Source: VAZQ01 sp963721005 (GTDB taxonomy: Bacteria; Pseudomonadota; Alphaproteobacteria; Rhizobiales; Xanthobacteraceae). Taken from it: DNA of 64,000 nt. The stretch is from positions 1,021,963 through 1,085,962 of the forward strand of contig CAVRHR010000004.1 in the NCBI GenBank assembly GCA_963721005.1, given 5' to 3'. This document shows, piece after piece, positions 6,169 through 14,156 of this stretch (positions within the stretch are counted from its first letter, which is position 1; every line of letters begins with the position of its first letter). The position numbers and the translations under genes are program-made. The notes under the pieces were generated by a model. It did no database searches. It was given only the letters and a program-made list of their open reading frames with translations, and had not been told where the DNA came from.

Positions 6169-7464
6169 ATGACCCGCGCGCCCAACATGCAGATCCCCTA
6201 CGCCACCTGGCCCGAAGAGGATCGGAAGCGCTGGTGTGCTGCCAACAAGTCCGGTGCCGACGTCTTCGACGACTGCGGGCCTGCCGCCCATCTTGCCGAA
6301 CCCACCCGCCGAGCTCTGCAGGCAAGCTATGGGCGATTTCTGGGATTTGTTTCCTTGAAATACCCATGTCGGCTAGACGGCCTACCGGACACGCGACTTG
6401 ATCGGGACATCATCGCAGACTATGTCGCGGTCCGCCGTCGGACCTGCAGCGAGTTAGGAATCGCCATCGATCTCCATCATCTTCGTCTCGCGCTCAGCTA
6501 TATCTGCCCGGCCACCGACTGGTCGTGGTTGGCGCTCATCGCCAAGCGCATCGGGGTCAGGGCTCCGCCCAGGCGGCCGAGGCACCACCTTGTGACCAGC
6601 GAGAGGCTTTACGCACTCGGTATCGACCTCATGGATCGAGCGGTTGTCGACGCTGCCGCAGGCCCGTCCATCACAAAGGCCGTCGCTTTTGCCTATCGAG
6701 ACGGTCTTTTAATTGCGCTCCTCGCGCTTGTCCCACTGCGCCGACGCACACTCGCGGCGCTGCGCATCGGACAGCAGCTGGTGAAATCGAGTGACCTATG
6801 GGGGTTCGACCTTCCAGCGCAGGATATCAAGACTAAACGTGCTCTCGACTTTCCGATCTCGTCCGATCTATCGCGGCGCATCGATGTTTACTTGGCACAA
6901 TTCCGGTACCACATTCCGGGTGCAGGGGAGCACGACGGTCTTTGGCCATCCAATAAACGTCATATGATGGACGACGGAACGATCTATGACACCGTCCGGA
7001 GTCGAACCAAGGCTGCCTTCGGGTTCCCGATCAATTTGCATCGCTTTCGATCCAGCGCAGCGACCTTTTGGTCAATCCACGACCCTGCCAACGTGCGGGG
7101 GGTCAAAGACCTGCTTGGTCATGCATCCTTCAACCCAACAGAAAAACACTACATCATGGCGCAGTCGCGCCTCGCAGGTCGTGCTCTGGCTCGGCCATCG
7201 GCGCACGCAAATCGGCAGATCGGATGTTCGATAACCCTTAAGGCTCAAAGCCTAGCCGTCGTAATTTCAAAATCGCCGGTAAAGACCTTTTCAGCAACGC
7301 GGGGAGCCTGTCATCAAGTCCGCCCCGTAAACGTATTTACCAACCCCGTTCACGTTTCTTTCCGCGGCGTCTTAGGCGTCAACTCTTTTGCCCAGTCGGG
7401 CGGATTGTGCAGCCCGCGCACGTCGCCCATAACTGCGTTGCAGAACTTCCACCGAAAACTGTGA
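6169..7464 (+). CDS. Tyrosine recombinase / integrase
   Basis: The 431-residue protein has an N-terminal core-binding region (about 40-150) and a catalytic domain. Catalytic residues are visible: Arg in LVPLRRRTLAAL, His-x-x-Arg in INLHRFRSSAAT, His in DLLGHASF and Tyr in EKHYIMAQSR. The normal C-terminus should fall about 10-15 residues after the Tyr. Here about 85 further residues of unrelated composition follow, probably read-through after loss of the natural stop. It is preceded by AGGAGGAG at about 6151. It pairs with the truncated recombinase immediately upstream, but I cannot identify attachment sites. Confidence 0.8.
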   Translation: MTRAPNMQIPYATWPEEDRKRWCAANKSGADVFDDCGPAAHLAEPTRRALQASYGRFLGFVSLKYPCRLDGLPDTRLDRDIIADYVAVRRRTCSELGIAIDLHHLRLALSYICPATDWSWLALIAKRIGVRAPPRRPRHHLVTSERLYALGIDLMDRAVVDAAAGPSITKAVAFAYRDGLLIALLALVPLRRRTLAALRIGQQLVKSSDLWGFDLPAQDIKTKRALDFPISSDLSRRIDVYLAQFRYHIPGAGEHDGLWPSNKRHMMDDGTIYDTVRSRTKAAFGFPINLHRFRSSAATFWSIHDPANVRGVKDLLGHASFNPTEKHYIMAQSRLAGRALARPSAHANRQIGCSITLKAQSLAVVISKSPVKTFSATRGACHQVRPVNVFTNPVHVSFRGVLGVNSFAQSGGLCSPRTSPITALQNFHRKL

Positions 7465-7576
7465 ATCCGAAGACGCTGAGATCGATGCCGGCGCCGGGGC
7501 TCACCTCAAAGCACACGACAGTTCCGGGACCGAGATGGCTCTGCACCGAGCGGACGCGTGCTACAACTCGCCACCG

Positions 7577-8287
7577 TCACCGACGCGTCGATGTCTCCTT
7601 GAAGCGATAGCCAACCCCATACAGGGTCTCTATCATGTCCCACTCGCCATCGGTGTATTTGAATCTCTTACGCAGCCGCTTGATGTGGCTGTCGATGGTC
7701 CGATCGTCGACGTACACTTGCTCATCGTAGGCCACGTCCATCAGGGCGTCACGGCTCCTGACCACGCCCGGACGACTCGCGAGTGCCTGGAGGATCAGAA
7801 ATTCGGTGACCGTCAAGGTGACAGGCTTGTTCTTCCAGGTGCAGCTATGGCGCTCCGGATCCATGCAAAGCGGACCACGCTCGATCGCTTTGGCGTCGGC
7901 CCCCTTCGGCGACACGCGATCCTTGGGGGTCCAACGCCGTAGCACCGCCCTGACGCGCTCGACCAAAAGCCGCTGCGAGAATGGCTTTTGAATGAAATCG
8001 TCGGCCCCCATCTTGAGCCCGAACAACTCGTCGATCTCCTCGTCCTTCGAGGTGAGGAAAATCACCGGCATGTCGGACTTCTGGCGCAGACGGCGCAGCG
8101 TCTCCATCCCGTCCATACGCGGCATCTTGATGTCGAGGATGGCAAGATCGGGTGCGCTGGTCTTGAATCCATCGAGCGCGGAGGCACCGTTCGTATATGT
8201 GAGGATTCGATAGCCTTCGGCCTCGAGTGCGATCGAGAGAGAAGTCAGGATATTGAGGTCGTCATCGACGAGAGCGATGGTCGGCAT
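7577..8287 (-). CDS. chvI: OmpR-family response regulator ChvI
   Basis: This 236-residue protein has a receiver domain (about 1-120; phospho-acceptor Asp in LAILDIKMPRMDG, Thr and Lys in FLTSKDE and FIQKPFSQR) and a C-terminal winged-helix domain (VDDRTIDSHIKRLRKRFK). The sequence is very close to ChvI as I know it from rhizobia, where it acts with the sensor ChvG/ExoS to control envelope, exopolysaccharide and acid responses. No chvG lies beside it; it stands convergent to the integrase and downstream of an ECF sigma gene. It may be a second, orphan ChvI. Confidence 0.85.
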   Translation of the reverse strand: MPTIALVDDDLNILTSLSIALEAEGYRILTYTNGASALDGFKTSAPDLAILDIKMPRMDGMETLRRLRQKSDMPVIFLTSKDEEIDELFGLKMGADDFIQKPFSQRLLVERVRAVLRRWTPKDRVSPKGADAKAIERGPLCMDPERHSCTWKNKPVTLTVTEFLILQALASRPGVVRSRDALMDVAYDEQVYVDDRTIDSHIKRLRKRFKYTDGEWDMIETLYGVGYRFKETSTRR

Positions 8288-8366
8288 GAAGGTCCCCCGC
8301 AGGTTCGTAAAAGACTACCGTTCCGACACCATTTATCGTTTTCTGCATCGGTTCCGTCGGCTGACG

Positions 8367-8759
8367 TCAAGTCCAGCAACGGGCGGCAAAGTCCTTCTGC
8401 TCCGCCGCCGACATCGGACTGAACGCGGATTCGCAGCCATCAGGAAGCTCCGGCTGGGCGCTTGGTGGCTGCGGCGGACTACGGCGCGGCACCGTCGTGG
8501 GCGCCGGGTTCACATCGCCGACCTCCACGCTGCCGGCGGTCGCTTGATCATAGGACCGTTGAGCGCCGAAGAGGCGGTCGCCCTTGTGAGTACGGTCAAC
8601 GATATTCATCGACTGGGCTACTTCGCTTTGACCGCCGATGCGGTCCGATGCATTCAAACCGGCCTCGACCGACTGAATGCAATAGTTGAGGGCGAAGGCG
8701 GCCATCGCCGCGCAAGCGATGTAAGGAACGAGACCGGGTACCGGATTGACTGCCCGCAT
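8367..8759 (-). CDS. Membrane-anchored hypothetical protein next to an ECF sigma gene
   Basis: The 130-residue product starts MRAVNPVPGLVPYIACAAMA, with one N-terminal hydrophobic segment (about 8-28) followed by a soluble domain and a Pro-rich stretch (TTVPRRSPPQPPSAQPELP). The final part contains two Cys (DGCESAFS and AARCWT). The start at 8759 is preferred because the upstream extension overlaps the sigma gene antisense to nothing known. It lies 37 bp after the sigma gene, so it could be the cognate anti-sigma or a target, but it lacks a recognisable zinc-binding anti-sigma motif. Confidence 0.65.
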   Translation of the reverse strand: MRAVNPVPGLVPYIACAAMAAFALNYCIQSVEAGLNASDRIGGQSEVAQSMNIVDRTHKGDRLFGAQRSYDQATAGSVEVGDVNPAPTTVPRRSPPQPPSAQPELPDGCESAFSPMSAAEQKDFAARCWT

Positions 8760-8796
8760 GACATCCTCCAGGGGATTTCGCTCGATTTCGCGTCGG

Positions 8797-9417
8797 CTAG
8801 ATCGTCGCCCAGGCCCGGTCGACACCGGCTTCCGCCAGCAGTTCGGCCAGGCGGCCTCTTGCATAGTGCATGCGAGTTTTGATGGTGTTGATCGGTGCGC
8901 CGGTGAAATGGGCCACTTCCTCGACTTTTTTCCCCTGGTAGTAGATTAGATTGATCACATCGCGATGAATCGGCGACAGCTTCGCAAGACATCTTTGAAC
9001 GATGTCGCTTCGTTCGCGCTTCTCTGTCGAGACCGCGGGAGTATCGGAGGGATCCTCGATTACTGCCGCGGCGCCCTCGTCCAACTGGTCTTCGGAGCGC
9101 CGCCTGCATTCCGAGATAGCCTTGAATCGGGCAATCGCCAGCAGCCAGGTCGCGACCTGAGAGTCTCCTTTGAATTCCTGTGCGTGTCGCCAAGCCTGGA
9201 GGAACACGTCGTTGACGACTTCTTCTGCCGTCGAGTCATTGCCGACGAGGCGCACGACGAAGCGGAAGACGCGCATATGATGGCGCACGTAAAGCAATTT
9301 GAACGCGCGCTTGTCTCCATCGGCCATCGATTGAATCAGGGCTTTGTCCGAAATATTCGACGGAGCCAAAGCGCTGGGATTGAGCAAAGGACTGGATTGT
9401 GTGTTCCCGATCTGCAT
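8797..9417 (-). CDS. ECF RNA polymerase sigma factor
   Basis: The 206-residue protein has a sigma-70 region 2 (about 38-105, including NDSTAEEVVNDVFLQAW) and a region 4 helix-turn-helix (about 140-195, LSPIHRDVINLIYYQGKKVE then INTIKTRMHYARGRLAEL), with no region 1.1 or 3. It would direct RNA polymerase to a small regulon, usually under control of an anti-sigma. The gene 37 bp downstream encodes a single-span membrane protein that is the natural candidate partner. The N-terminal 25 residues are polar and variable. Confidence 0.9.
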   Translation of the reverse strand: MQIGNTQSSPLLNPSALAPSNISDKALIQSMADGDKRAFKLLYVRHHMRVFRFVVRLVGNDSTAEEVVNDVFLQAWRHAQEFKGDSQVATWLLAIARFKAISECRRRSEDQLDEGAAAVIEDPSDTPAVSTEKRERSDIVQRCLAKLSPIHRDVINLIYYQGKKVEEVAHFTGAPINTIKTRMHYARGRLAELLAEAGVDRAWATI

Positions 9418-9699
9418 ATTCGCCTCCCCTATGGCGTCGTTAACCGTTCGTTAACCATTGGGAGGCTAGTGCGGCCGGGACGGCCCACTCTACTAAACCT
9501 AGGTAAGCCCAGCACATAAGAAGGGATGGAAGGCTTATACGGAGGTTTAGGGTGCATGCAGGGCGACGAGCCAGCATGCGGGATTGAGCAAAAGGCCCAA
9601 TGCCCAAATGTTGAGATTGCCGCACGTGTGCGGCGCGCCAACGCTTGAAGTCAAGCAATAGGAAACAGGCGGAGCGTCGCAAAGCCCAGGCGACAGTAA

Positions 9700-10089
9700 T
9701 TACTCAGCCCTTGTGGCGCGGTGGTGCTCCATGGCCCTGTCGAGGCAGGCAATCAAGCTTTCTTCGCTGAAGGGCTTGCTCAGGAAGCCGAATGCTCCGC
9801 CGTCGAGCGCGCGCTCCCTGATGCTCTCCTCCGGATAGGCAGTGACGAAGATCACCGGTGTGCAGTGGCCGCTGGCCGTCAGATGGCTCTGCAAGTCGAC
9901 CCCATTCATGCCCGGCATCTGCACGTCCGTGATCAGGCATGCGGTATCGCGCAAGCGGCCCGATTGCAGAAACTCCTCGGCGGATGCGAAAGTTGCGGTC
10001 GTGTAGCCGAGCGACCGGACAAGCATCTTCGCTGCTTCTCGAACCGATTTGTCGTCGTCAACGATTGAAATCATTGCGTTTTCTGCCAA
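9700..10089 (-). CDS. Stand-alone receiver, FixJ-like
   Basis: This 129-residue protein is a single receiver domain with acidic pocket residues in ISIVDDDKSVREAA, phospho-acceptor Asp in CLITDVQMPGMNG, Thr in IFVTAYPE and Lys in GFLSKPFSEE. It has no output domain, so it must act through protein contacts or as a phosphate sink. The receiver type is that of FixJ/TodT regulators. It lies in a block with two kinases and three other receivers on the same strand, and could serve either kinase. Confidence 0.8.
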   Translation of the reverse strand: MAENAMISIVDDDKSVREAAKMLVRSLGYTTATFASAEEFLQSGRLRDTACLITDVQMPGMNGVDLQSHLTASGHCTPVIFVTAYPEESIRERALDGGAFGFLSKPFSEESLIACLDRAMEHHRATRAE

Positions 10090-10203
10090 GGGCGCTGCCT
10101 ATGTTGCGACGAACACGATGAATCGGCGGAGCAGCTCCCCCGTACGCAGTCATGAGCTTGCCACATCAGGGAATTGGCGAAACCATATTTTGGTATAGTG
10201 GGA

Positions 10204-10507
10204 TCACGATTTCTTAAGAATGCCCACGATATCCGCCATTCTCACGAGGTCGGCCAACGACTTGGCGCCCATCTTGCGCATGACGCTGCCGCGATGCAAC
10301 TTGACAGTAATCTCGGCCAGCTTCACTTCACCCGCAATCTAGGCAACAGGGGACGTCCGCCAGGTTGGTGCGAAGGAAGTCGGCGGCTGAAGCGAATACC
10401 TCGGCCTGCAGCCCGACCGAGCGGAACAGACGTTGCATAGCGTCACGCATCGATGCGTCGTCATCGACAACGAATACCACCGATTGCGGCTCGGGCTCTG
10501 CTTTCAT
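10204..10507 (-). pseudogene. FixJ-type response regulator with internal deletion
   Basis: The start is intact (MKAEPEPQSVVFVVDDDASM, then RDAMQRLFRSVGLQAE) and overlaps the kinase stop by four bases. After DFLRTNLADVPCCL the frame collapses and stops at 10328. In the next frame the very end of a LuxR-type helix-turn-helix follows directly: IAGEVKLAEITVKLHRGSVM then RKMGAKSLADLVRMAD, stopping at 10204. About 100 residues, including the phospho-acceptor Asp and most of the linker, are missing. The cognate regulator of the triple-PAS kinase is thus dead. Confidence 0.8.
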
Positions 10508-12468
10508 TGGCTCTTCAGCGGGTCGGCCCTGGGCAAGGCGATGTGGAAGATGGAGCCGTTCGGAATTGCAGCGGAAGCCCACAAGCGCCCGCCGTGGGCT
10601 TCCACGATTGACCGGCAAATGGCGAGACCCATCCCCATGCCATTGGACTTGGTCGTGAAGAACGCATCGAAGATACGGCTCAATTCATCGGGATCGATTC
10701 CGGGTCCCGAGTCCTGAAATTTGATCAGCACGTGGTGGGTCCCGCTGAGCTCGCTGCACGCCGACAATACGCGCGGACGATTCGATACCGTAGCCATGGC
10801 CTCGATTGCATTCATGGTCACGTTGAGAAATACCTGTTGCAGCGGAACGCGATCGCCCAGAACTTTCGGAAGATCGTCGAGCAGATCGATATGAGGCGAA
10901 ACCAGCTGAGCCTCCAATTCGCCGTGGGCCATCGTAAATACCTGCCGTATGATTTCGTTGACGTCGAGCTCGATTCGCTCACCACGCTCTTTGCCGAACA
11001 TCGCGCGGATGCCCGCGATCACCCGACTTGCGCGATGACTGTCCTCGACAATGTGGGTCAATCCTGCTCGCACTTCCGCGAGGTCGGGTTCTGGACGCGA
11101 AAGAAACCGCAATGCGGCATTTCCGTTCAAAGAGATCGCCGAAAGCGGCTGATTGATTTCGTGCGCGATTGATGCGGTCATCGCACTTATGGTGGTTTGG
11201 CGGCTCGCGCGTGCGAGCTCGCGCTGCGACCTTTGCAGGGCGACTTCGGCGTCCTTGAGCTCGGTGATATCGCGCGCGACCGCGTAGATGAGACCACGGT
11301 CGGGCACAGCCGTCCAGGAAAGCCAGCAGAAGTTGCCGTTCTTGTGCCGCAGGCGGTTCACAAACCGCAGCGTTTTGCGTCCTTCGGTCAGTCGAGCGCG
11401 CTCAACATGGGTTTTATCGCGGTCGCCGGGGTGAAGGAGCCATTCCGTAGTATTGCCGACCAAGTCTGCTTCGGACCAGCCGAGGGTGGCTGTCCACGCC
11501 GGATTTACGCTGAGCAGTCTACCTTGCGTATCCGACACGACGAGCAAGTCCTGGGAGACATTCCAGATGCGAGCGCGTTCCCGCGACTCCATCTCGACCC
11601 GTTGCTCCAGAGTCTCGTTGAGATCGCGCAGCGCCTTTTCTGCCGCCATCTGGTCGGTCACATCGGTGTTCGTGCCGAACCACCGGTCGACTTCTCCGGC
11701 CGGGTTGCGGATGGGCAGAGCGCGCGAAAGGAACCAGCGGTAGCTGCCATCTCGAGCGCGCAAAGGGAACGTGTCTTCCCAAGGTATGCCACTTTCGAAT
11801 GACCTTCGAATGCGTTGTACGACGCGATCCACATGGTCCGGGTGGTGAACGCTTCGCCAACCCCAGCCTCGCATCTCCTCGAGCGTCGTGCCCGTAAAGT
11901 CATACCAGCGCTTGTTGTACCAGTATATCCAGCCGGACTGATCGGCAGTCCAGGCGAATTGACTGATGTTGTCGGCAAGTTCGCGAAACCGTGCCTCGCT
12001 GGCGGCAAGCGCGGCCTCGGCGCGCTTGCGTTCCGTGATTTCCTCCGCGACCACATTGATGCCGACAATGGCGCCGTCGGGATTTCTGAGTGGATGCCAG
12101 CTCGTGAGCCAGAACCGCTCCGCATTGGTCCCGTCGGGTCGTTGTCCGTTGACTTCGATGCCCGTGATCGGCTCACCCGTGCGCAAGATGAGCTCGACGA
12201 TCTTCTCGACCTGGTCCGCGACCTGCGGGACGGTCTCGCGCACCGAACGACCGATATGATCAGCAACGCTGATCCCGCAGATTTCCGTCAAGCGCCGGTT
12301 GATGTGTGCATAGCGGCAATCGAGCGTGAGAAACGCGAGGCCGATTGGGGCAGTGTCGTAGATCAACCGAAGCTCGGGCGGTTGGGCGTCAGCCGGGCAA
12401 ATAGACAAAGCGGCTGCACGCTCGGTTTCCGGCGAACCGGGTAAAATCGATTGAGGCGTTCTATTCAT
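10504..12468 (-). CDS. Soluble multi-PAS sensor histidine kinase
   Basis: The 654-residue protein has three PAS domains (about 35-150, 160-285 and 295-415, two ending in typical PAC phrases such as VVAEEITERKRAE and VARDITELKDAE). A dimerisation domain carries the phospho-acceptor His in SIAHEINQPLSAIS, and a HATPase domain has DSGPGID and GMGMGLAICRSIVEAHGG. There are no membrane spans, so it senses cytoplasmic signals. Its architecture resembles FixL-type and other rhizobial kinases of the HEINQPLSAI class. Its stop overlaps the start of a FixJ-type regulator that has suffered an internal deletion, so it probably phosphorylates another receiver in the block. Confidence 0.9.
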   Translation of the reverse strand: MNRTPQSILPGSPETERAAALSICPADAQPPELRLIYDTAPIGLAFLTLDCRYAHINRRLTEICGISVADHIGRSVRETVPQVADQVEKIVELILRTGEPITGIEVNGQRPDGTNAERFWLTSWHPLRNPDGAIVGINVVAEEITERKRAEAALAASEARFRELADNISQFAWTADQSGWIYWYNKRWYDFTGTTLEEMRGWGWRSVHHPDHVDRVVQRIRRSFESGIPWEDTFPLRARDGSYRWFLSRALPIRNPAGEVDRWFGTNTDVTDQMAAEKALRDLNETLEQRVEMESRERARIWNVSQDLLVVSDTQGRLLSVNPAWTATLGWSEADLVGNTTEWLLHPGDRDKTHVERARLTEGRKTLRFVNRLRHKNGNFCWLSWTAVPDRGLIYAVARDITELKDAEVALQRSQRELARASRQTTISAMTASIAHEINQPLSAISLNGNAALRFLSRPEPDLAEVRAGLTHIVEDSHRASRVIAGIRAMFGKERGERIELDVNEIIRQVFTMAHGELEAQLVSPHIDLLDDLPKVLGDRVPLQQVFLNVTMNAIEAMATVSNRPRVLSACSELSGTHHVLIKFQDSGPGIDPDELSRIFDAFFTTKSNGMGMGLAICRSIVEAHGGRLWASAAIPNGSIFHIALPRADPLKSQ

Positions 12469-12888
12469 GTTGGGCCCGTCGATTTCGGCGGCCTCGGAGC
12501 GAAAGTGTGTGGATTATTGAACATGGCGTTCGTCAAGATCTCATCGGGTTGATGCGCCCCAGCGCGGCCGACCGGCCGAGGGTGTCGCAGCCCCGGGATA
12601 CCTGGAATGTGCCCGGTTCCGTGCAGGTTACTCCGGCTCATTTGAGCGCAGCCTTTCGACCCACGGATCATCCAACCCTCCGCCCGCAAGAGGATAATCC
12701 CCTCCAGCGCGAGCCTTGCAGGCCCCCGGTTAGGCGGCCGAAAAACGCAGCCTTAACGAGGTATTGTCTCGTCCGTACAGCACAGCGATATTGACCTTAG
12801 GGACAATACGAGAGGCAATCTGTCTGCCGCGAGCCGGGCGACGCCAGCTAAAGCAGATGTTGCCCGAGACCATCGGAAACGACCAGCC
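12469..12888. other. Gene-free stretch upstream of the PAS kinase
   Basis: I see no supported coding frame on either strand. The region separates the kinase start (12468) from the stop of the receiver at 12889 and presumably holds the kinase promoter, but I recognise no operator. Confidence 0.5.
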
Positions 12889-13257
12889 TTACGGCGTGGA
12901 CTTCTCGATCGCGCCGATCAGCAGATTGGCGACAAAAGGCTTGTGCAGGAAGGCGACGCAACCGGCGTTCTGAGCCTGGGTTCGCGTCGCCTCGTCGTCA
13001 AAGGCGGTCATGAAAATGACCGGAAGCTTGCAGCCGGATGCCGTCAGATGGTGCCGCAACTCGATTCCGGACATCCCGCCAAGATGAATGTCGACGAGGA
13101 GGCAATCGGCGTCCGCCGCGGCATTGAGATCGAGAAATGCCTCGGCAGAAGGAAAGGCCCTGGTCGCAAATCCATATGCGCCGAGCAGGCGCTCAATGCT
13201 CTTGAGCATGCTCGCATCGTCATCCACGACCGCAATTGTCTTCTGGCGTGTCGTCAT
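12889..13257 (-). CDS. Stand-alone receiver protein
   Basis: The start at 13257 gives MTTRQKTIAVVDDDASMLKS, a 122-residue single receiver. Asp in CLLVDIHLGGMSG is the phospho-acceptor; Thr in FMTAFDDEA and Lys in FLHKPFVAN complete the active site. There is no output domain. A second such receiver lies at 9700-10089 with about the same spacing from kinase genes, suggesting multistep or branched phosphotransfer in this cluster. The upstream in-frame extension to 13302 looks non-coding. Confidence 0.8.
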   Translation of the reverse strand: MTTRQKTIAVVDDDASMLKSIERLLGAYGFATRAFPSAEAFLDLNAAADADCLLVDIHLGGMSGIELRHHLTASGCKLPVIFMTAFDDEATRTQAQNAGCVAFLHKPFVANLLIGAIEKSTP

Positions 13258-13511
13258 GATTTCCCGGGCCTTGCGGATCACGGCGTAGCGGACCGATGGC
13301 AAAGCTGCAACGCAGAACAGCCCTTATCCCACGAATCCTTGTCGAGGATCACCTGTACCTGAGTACAATAGTATTTCGCGCATCCGCACGGCAATACCTT
13401 GGAGCCCGCAGGCCCGCTGCCGCGGACAAAGACTTGATGTGAGGCAAGGGGCTTGTTACGGCCGTAGCTGCCGCGCAGATCTTTCCCAGCTAAAGGCAGT
13501 GGAATCCGGGC

Positions 13512-14156
13512 TCAAGGCTGACTTTTGGACCCGTGCGGGGCGGACAGTATGCCGAGGCGCTCGGCGATCAATACGAGCTCGGCAAGCGACTGTACCTCGC
13601 ACTTCTCCATGATCTGCTGACGATGCGCCTTTATGGTTCGCTCGGCTGTTCCCAAATCATGGGCAATCTGCTTGTTCAGCTTGCCGCGAACCACGAGGGC
13701 GAAGACCTCCATTTCGCGGGGGGTGAGCTTTGAAACCAGCGAACGCAGGGCAGCGATCCGACTCTCCTGGTCGTGCTCGTCCTTCTGGCGGTTGAGCGCG
13801 CGCTCGATCGCAGCCAACAGCTCCTTTTTGGGTGCTGGCTTGCTCAGGAAATCCTCCGCACCGCCTTTGATGGCTCGTACGCTCGTTGGGACATCGCCAT
13901 GGCCGGTCAAGAAAACAATCGGCAGCCTGCATCCGATCTCTCGCAGCCGGTCCTGCAGCTGGGGACCGCTCAGGCCCGACATTTTTACATCAAGCAATAT
14001 GCAACCGGGATCGCCGTTGGGGAGCCTTTCAAGCAGCTCTGAGGCAGAACCGTAGAGCGTGACCTGATAACCGCTGGCGCCGAGCAGACGGGCGGTGGCC
14101 GTGCGGAACGCCGCATCGTCGTCGACTACATGAACTACAGGCGGCGTGGCCGTCAT
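13512..14156 (-). CDS. FixJ/LuxR-family response regulator
   Basis: The 214-residue protein starts MTATPPVVHVVDDDAAFRTA. The receiver spans about 1-125, with Asp in CILLDVKMSGLSG, Thr in FLTGHGDVPT and Lys in FLSKPAPKKE. A LuxR-type helix-turn-helix follows: LTPREMEVFALVVRGKLNKQ and TAERTIKAHRQQIMEKCEVQ. Its ATG overlaps the stop of the upstream kinase (14153) by four bases, so they form a coupled two-component pair. The start at 14156 is chosen from this overlap. Its targets are not visible, although the cytochrome gene directly upstream of the kinase is a candidate. Confidence 0.9.
   Translation of the reverse strand: MTATPPVVHVVDDDAAFRTATARLLGASGYQVTLYGSASELLERLPNGDPGCILLDVKMSGLSGPQLQDRLREIGCRLPIVFLTGHGDVPTSVRAIKGGAEDFLSKPAPKKELLAAIERALNRQKDEHDQESRIAALRSLVSKLTPREMEVFALVVRGKLNKQIAHDLGTAERTIKAHRQQIMEKCEVQSLAELVLIAERLGILSAPHGSKSQP

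Noticed and set aside
9429..9682. Overlapping minus-strand open frames upstream of the sigma gene
   Set aside because: They have poor composition and no ribosome site; this is more likely the leader or promoter region of the ECF sigma gene.
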